DNA of 37,354 nucleotides from an uncultured Prevotellaceae bacterium (GTDB taxonomy: Bacteria; Bacteroidota; Bacteroidia; Bacteroidales; Bacteroidaceae), in NCBI GenBank assembly GCA_900314125.1, contig OMUD01000126.1, positions 1-37,354 of the forward strand, given 5' to 3'. Below, in pieces: positions 34,948-37,354 of this stretch. Position numbers and translations under genes: made by a program. The notes under the pieces are model-generated. The model did no database searches and had not been told where the DNA came from. It was given only the letters and a program-made list of their open reading frames with translations. Each line of letters begins with the position of its first letter. Position 1 is the first letter of the stretch.

Positions 34948-36327
34948 TTAAACAGGGTTATTATTATTTCGTTCATCCTCATGCTCATGAAGATTCTTTT
35001 TCCAAACATAATAGTTTGTCTCACGAGCTATGACATTTGACAAAAACAAAACAGCAATCAAGTTAGGAAGCGCCATCAATGCATTCATGATTTCAGCAAG
35101 GCTCCATACCATTCCCAAGCTCATCACACTGCCGACAAACACAAGTATGACCCAAGCCACACGGTAAAACTTGATACTCTTCTTTCCTGCAAGATACTCC
35201 ATCGACCGTTCACCATAGTAGCTCCATCCAAGGATTGTGGAGAACGCAAAAGTGAGCATCCCAAAAGAAAGCAAAGGCATTCCCACATACGGAATAGTCT
35301 CAAAGACTTTCTTTGTGAGCAATCCAGTCTCATTCTGTAACGATGGATTTGCCATCAGAGTGGTGACGATGACCAATCCAGTCATGGCACATATGACGAC
35401 AGTGTCCCAGAACACACCCGATGAAGAGACCAAGGCCTGTCGCGCGGGATTACGAGTCTGTGCTGCAGCAGCCACAATTGGTTCTGACCCCATTCCCGCC
35501 TCATTAGAGAACAACCCACGGGCGATTCCATATCTTGCCACAAGCATGATGCCACCTCCCGCAGCACCACCTCCTACAGCCTGCCCCGTGAATGCATCTT
35601 CACAAATCCACGAAATGGCCGGTAAAATATAATCGTGATTCACGATGAGGATATACAGGCATCCCAAAATATAGAACAAAGCCATGAAAGGCACAAGACG
35701 GGTGCATATTTTAGATATGCTTTTCACTCCGCCAATAATAACAACACCAACAAGAAGCGACATGATAAATCCTGCCACAACCTTGGTTGTCTGAGGATTC
35801 CAGAATGGAAGCATCTCACTGACATTCTCACTAATGGCATTTGCCTGAACGCTATTCCCTATACCAAAAGCAGCCAATGAGGTCAAAATGGCAAACAGTG
35901 TGCCGAGCCACTTCATTTTCAAGCCTTTTTCCAAAGCATACATAGGTCCTCCCAGCATCATGCCATCGGATGTTCTCACACGGTACTTAATGCCGATGAA
36001 ACTTTCCGCGTATTTGGTTGACATACCGAAAATACCTGTAAACCAGCACCAAAGTACAGCTCCAGGTCCACCCAAGGTGATTGCTGTGGCAACACCAACA
36101 ATATTACCCGTTCCTATCGTAGCAGCCAAGGCAGTGGCAAGTGCGGCAAAAGGGCTGACATCGCCTTTCTGTCCATCTTCTTTCGTAACTGAGAGTTTGA
36201 TGGCTGTAAAGAGCTTACGCTGGGGTATTTTTAACCTAAAAGTCATAAAAAGATGCGTACCCAGGAGAATTATTACCATAGGCCATCCCCAAAGGAACCC
36301 ACTTATATCATTTAAAACCGCTTCCAT
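34948..36327 (-). CDS. AGCS-family sodium:alanine symporter (AlsT-like)
   Basis: The protein has 459 residues with about 11 membrane segments. The family signature G-T-G-N-I-V-G-V-A-T-A-I near residue 72, W-C-W-F-T-G-I-F-G-M near 92 and G-M-G-S-E-P-I-V-A-A-A-A-Q-T near 285 are all present. AGCS transporters take up alanine or glycine with Na+ across the inner membrane. It begins 14 nt after DUF554 and is 13 nt before the CPA2 gene; the three are probably one transcript. The Na+ brought in here could be removed by the neighbouring antiporter (inference). Confidence 0.93.
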   Translation of the reverse strand: MEAVLNDISGFLWGWPMVIILLGTHLFMTFRLKIPQRKLFTAIKLSVTKEDGQKGDVSPFAALATALAATIGTGNIVGVATAITLGGPGAVLWCWFTGIFGMSTKYAESFIGIKYRVRTSDGMMLGGPMYALEKGLKMKWLGTLFAILTSLAAFGIGNSVQANAISENVSEMLPFWNPQTTKVVAGFIMSLLVGVVIIGGVKSISKICTRLVPFMALFYILGCLYILIVNHDYILPAISWICEDAFTGQAVGGGAAGGGIMLVARYGIARGLFSNEAGMGSEPIVAAAAQTRNPARQALVSSSGVFWDTVVICAMTGLVIVTTLMANPSLQNETGLLTKKVFETIPYVGMPLLSFGMLTFAFSTILGWSYYGERSMEYLAGKKSIKFYRVAWVILVFVGSVMSLGMVWSLAEIMNALMALPNLIAVLFLSNVIARETNYYVWKKNLHEHEDERNNNNPV

Positions 36328-36341
36328 AGAACAATTTGAGT

Positions 36342-37025
36342 TTATTGGATAACATGGATAAATAAAAAGAACAAAACAGGCATCAGTAAAGATGGTATCA
36401 TGTTTAAAGTCTTACAGTCTTTTATTTTCAGGATGGATAGACCGGAAGCCATGATTAAGGCGCCACCAATAATCTGTAATTCTGTCATAAGGTCAGTATT
36501 GATGGCTGATTCCGAAATCTTAGCTATCAAATAGAACATTCCTTGCCAGCAGAAAAGAACTGGCGCAGCCCATATCATTCCAATACCATAAGTTGAGGCT
36601 AAAACAGCCGAAGTGATAAAATCCAGGGTGGCATTTGTGTAAAGATAGGTGTTGTCGCCCTGCAATGCGCTCTGCATGGGACCAAGAATTGAGAATGTTC
36701 CGATACAGAAAAGCAGAACACCCGTTGTCAGTCCCTCCCCCAACCTTCCATCGGCTGACTTCCGATTTACAAGACGGTTGAAACGATCAGAAAGGTTCAG
36801 GCCTGCACCAATCAACGAGCCCAACGCTATGCTGACGATAAACAGAACGGGGTATGCACTGTTTGGAATATTCCTCACACATGCATTGACACCAAGTGCC
36901 AACGAGCATATACCCATTGCCGCATATAGAGAGTCCTGATATTTGGGGCGTATTCCTCTTTTCAAAACAGACCCAATAACAGACCCTGCAATAATACATC
37001 CTGTATTAACTAAAGTGCCAACCAT
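36342..37025 (-). CDS. DUF554 family membrane protein
   Basis: The protein has 227 residues, standard for DUF554 (YdfK-like). It starts M-V-G-T-L-V-N-T-G-C-I-I-A-G-S-V-I-G and has about six to seven hydrophobic segments, with G-A-G-L-N-L-S-D-R near residue 80 and G-P-M-Q-S-A-L-Q-G-D near 116, both typical of the family. The function of DUF554 is unknown. A good promoter lies just upstream, so it heads the DUF554-AGCS-CPA2-lipoprotein operon. Confidence 0.9.
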   Translation of the reverse strand: MVGTLVNTGCIIAGSVIGSVLKRGIRPKYQDSLYAAMGICSLALGVNACVRNIPNSAYPVLFIVSIALGSLIGAGLNLSDRFNRLVNRKSADGRLGEGLTTGVLLFCIGTFSILGPMQSALQGDNTYLYTNATLDFITSAVLASTYGIGMIWAAPVLFCWQGMFYLIAKISESAINTDLMTELQIIGGALIMASGLSILKIKDCKTLNMIPSLLMPVLFFLFIHVIQ

Positions 37026-37100
37026 TAAATATCAAAAGTAGAATTTCAATCTCTCATTAACCCCGGTCCTCACCCCAAAAGAGTCAGACCATATAAATTG

Positions 37101-37132
37101 CAAATTTACAAAAAAATCGTCTGATATGCAAA
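37101..37132 (-). promoter_or_regulatory. Promoter of the DUF554-AGCS-CPA2 operon
   Basis: On the - strand TTTG (37129-37132 on +), a 20-nt spacer and TAAATTTG (37101-37108 on +) match the Bacteroidetes consensus. The start site would be near 37095, giving a leader of about 70 nt. The adjacent + strand promoter serves the tRNA, so this is a divergent pair. Confidence 0.7.
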
Positions 37133-37180
37133 AAAATCCATACAACCTGAAAATTATTTCAAATTCTAAAAGCAAAAAGC

Positions 37181-37211
37181 TTTGTACTTTTAAAAAAATA
37201 ACGTAACTTTG
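37181..37211 (+). promoter_or_regulatory. Promoter of the tRNA-Arg gene
   Basis: TTTG at 37181-37184, 19 nt, then TAACTTTG at 37204-37211; both boxes are perfect and the tRNA begins 20 nt further on. Confidence 0.75.
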
Positions 37212-37230
37212 CAAACGTTTTTGAAAAGAT

Positions 37231-37304
37231 GGACCGGTAGCTCAGCTGGATAGAGCAACAGCCTTCTAAGCTGTGGGTCAAGGGTTCGAATCCCTTCCGG
37301 TTCA
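37231..37304 (+). tRNA. tRNA-Arg (anticodon UCU)
   Basis: A 74-nt cloverleaf: acceptor stem GGACCGG pairs with CCGGTTC (one G-T pair), a D arm GCTC/GAGC, anticodon arm ACAGC/GCTGT with loop CTTCTAA (anticodon TCT), and T arm AAGGG/CCCTT with loop TTCGAAT. The discriminator is A. CCA is not encoded; the next bases are CTTTT. It would read AGA and AGG codons. Confidence 0.95.
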
Positions 37305-37354
37305 CTTTTCCAGTAAAAAAGCACTGGATTTGAGTGAAAAGCAAGAAGGATTAA

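Noticed and set aside
37309-37328. Hairpin after tRNA-Arg as a terminator
   Set aside because: The stem is 6 bp with no T-run, and the window ends before the transcript end can be judged.
37159-37344. 61-codon - strand frame across the tRNA
   Set aside because: It is the familiar false protein made by translating the tRNA backwards (G-F-E-P-L-T-H).
1-37354. CRISPR array, transposase, integrase, phage or toxin-antitoxin genes
   Set aside because: None was seen: no regularly spaced repeats, and no frame with the motifs of these families.

Overview
The window reads as chromosomal DNA of a Bacteroidales bacterium, probably Prevotella-like or a near relative. Four things point there: Bacteroidetes-restricted families (DUF4270, DUF4923, DUF3943, a short GT5-like glycogen synthase), many SPII lipoproteins, no Shine-Dalgarno motifs, and promoters of the Bacteroidetes type (TTTG, 19-20 nt, TAnnTTTG). 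The strongest promoters lie before thrS, the kinase gene, ruvX, a lipoprotein operon, the DUF554 operon and the tRNA. Coding density is high and no gap without a gene exceeds 300 bases. I see no insertion sequence, prophage, CRISPR array or integrase; this looks like core chromosome with lineage-specific envelope genes.

Layout. 1-371: end of a + strand lipoprotein gene, then a shared terminator. 433-2651 (-): short glycogen-synthase-like gene and DUF4270 lipoprotein. 2842-5171 (-): YycJ-like metallo-hydrolase, HAD phosphatase, panB. 5381-7487 (+): DUF4923 lipoprotein, then a translationally coupled pair, a tandem SH3-like secreted protein and an L,D-transpeptidase. 7601-9989 (-): iron-sulfur-flavoprotein-like gene and DUF3943 outer-membrane protein. 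10210-15706 (+): kinase-like/SPOR membrane protein, metallophosphoesterase, ruvX, def, TPR protein. 15964-19366 (+): thrS-infC-rpmI-rplT translation operon with its own promoter and terminator. 19455-24140 (-): mltF-like lytic transglycosylase, nhaD-type antiporter, pfkA, diacylglycerol-kinase-like gene. 24363-25403 (+): galE. 25496-31493 (-): two lipoproteins, a second metallophosphoesterase, a PMCA-type Ca2+ ATPase, a secreted DNA/RNA nuclease. 31573-37025 (-): DUF554, AGCS symporter, CPA2 antiporter, DUF3298-like lipoprotein and a 45-codon small ORF. 37231-37304 (+): tRNA-Arg(UCU).

Themes. Much of the window serves the envelope: peptidoglycan remodelling (L,D-transpeptidase, lytic transglycosylase, SH3-like and SPOR domains), ion and pH homeostasis (NhaD, CPA2, Ca2+ ATPase, AGCS) and lipoproteins. 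The most unusual item is the SPOR-tailed membrane protein at 10210-12018: its kinase domain has lost the glycine loop, the catalytic-loop Lys and Asn, and the DFG Asp, so it looks like a transmembrane pseudokinase joined to a peptidoglycan-binding domain. Also notable are a GT5 protein reduced to one lobe, an Asn in place of the usual Mg-ATP Asp in PfkA, and a likely unannotated 45-aa protein. No single locus is clearly a new defence or mobile system.
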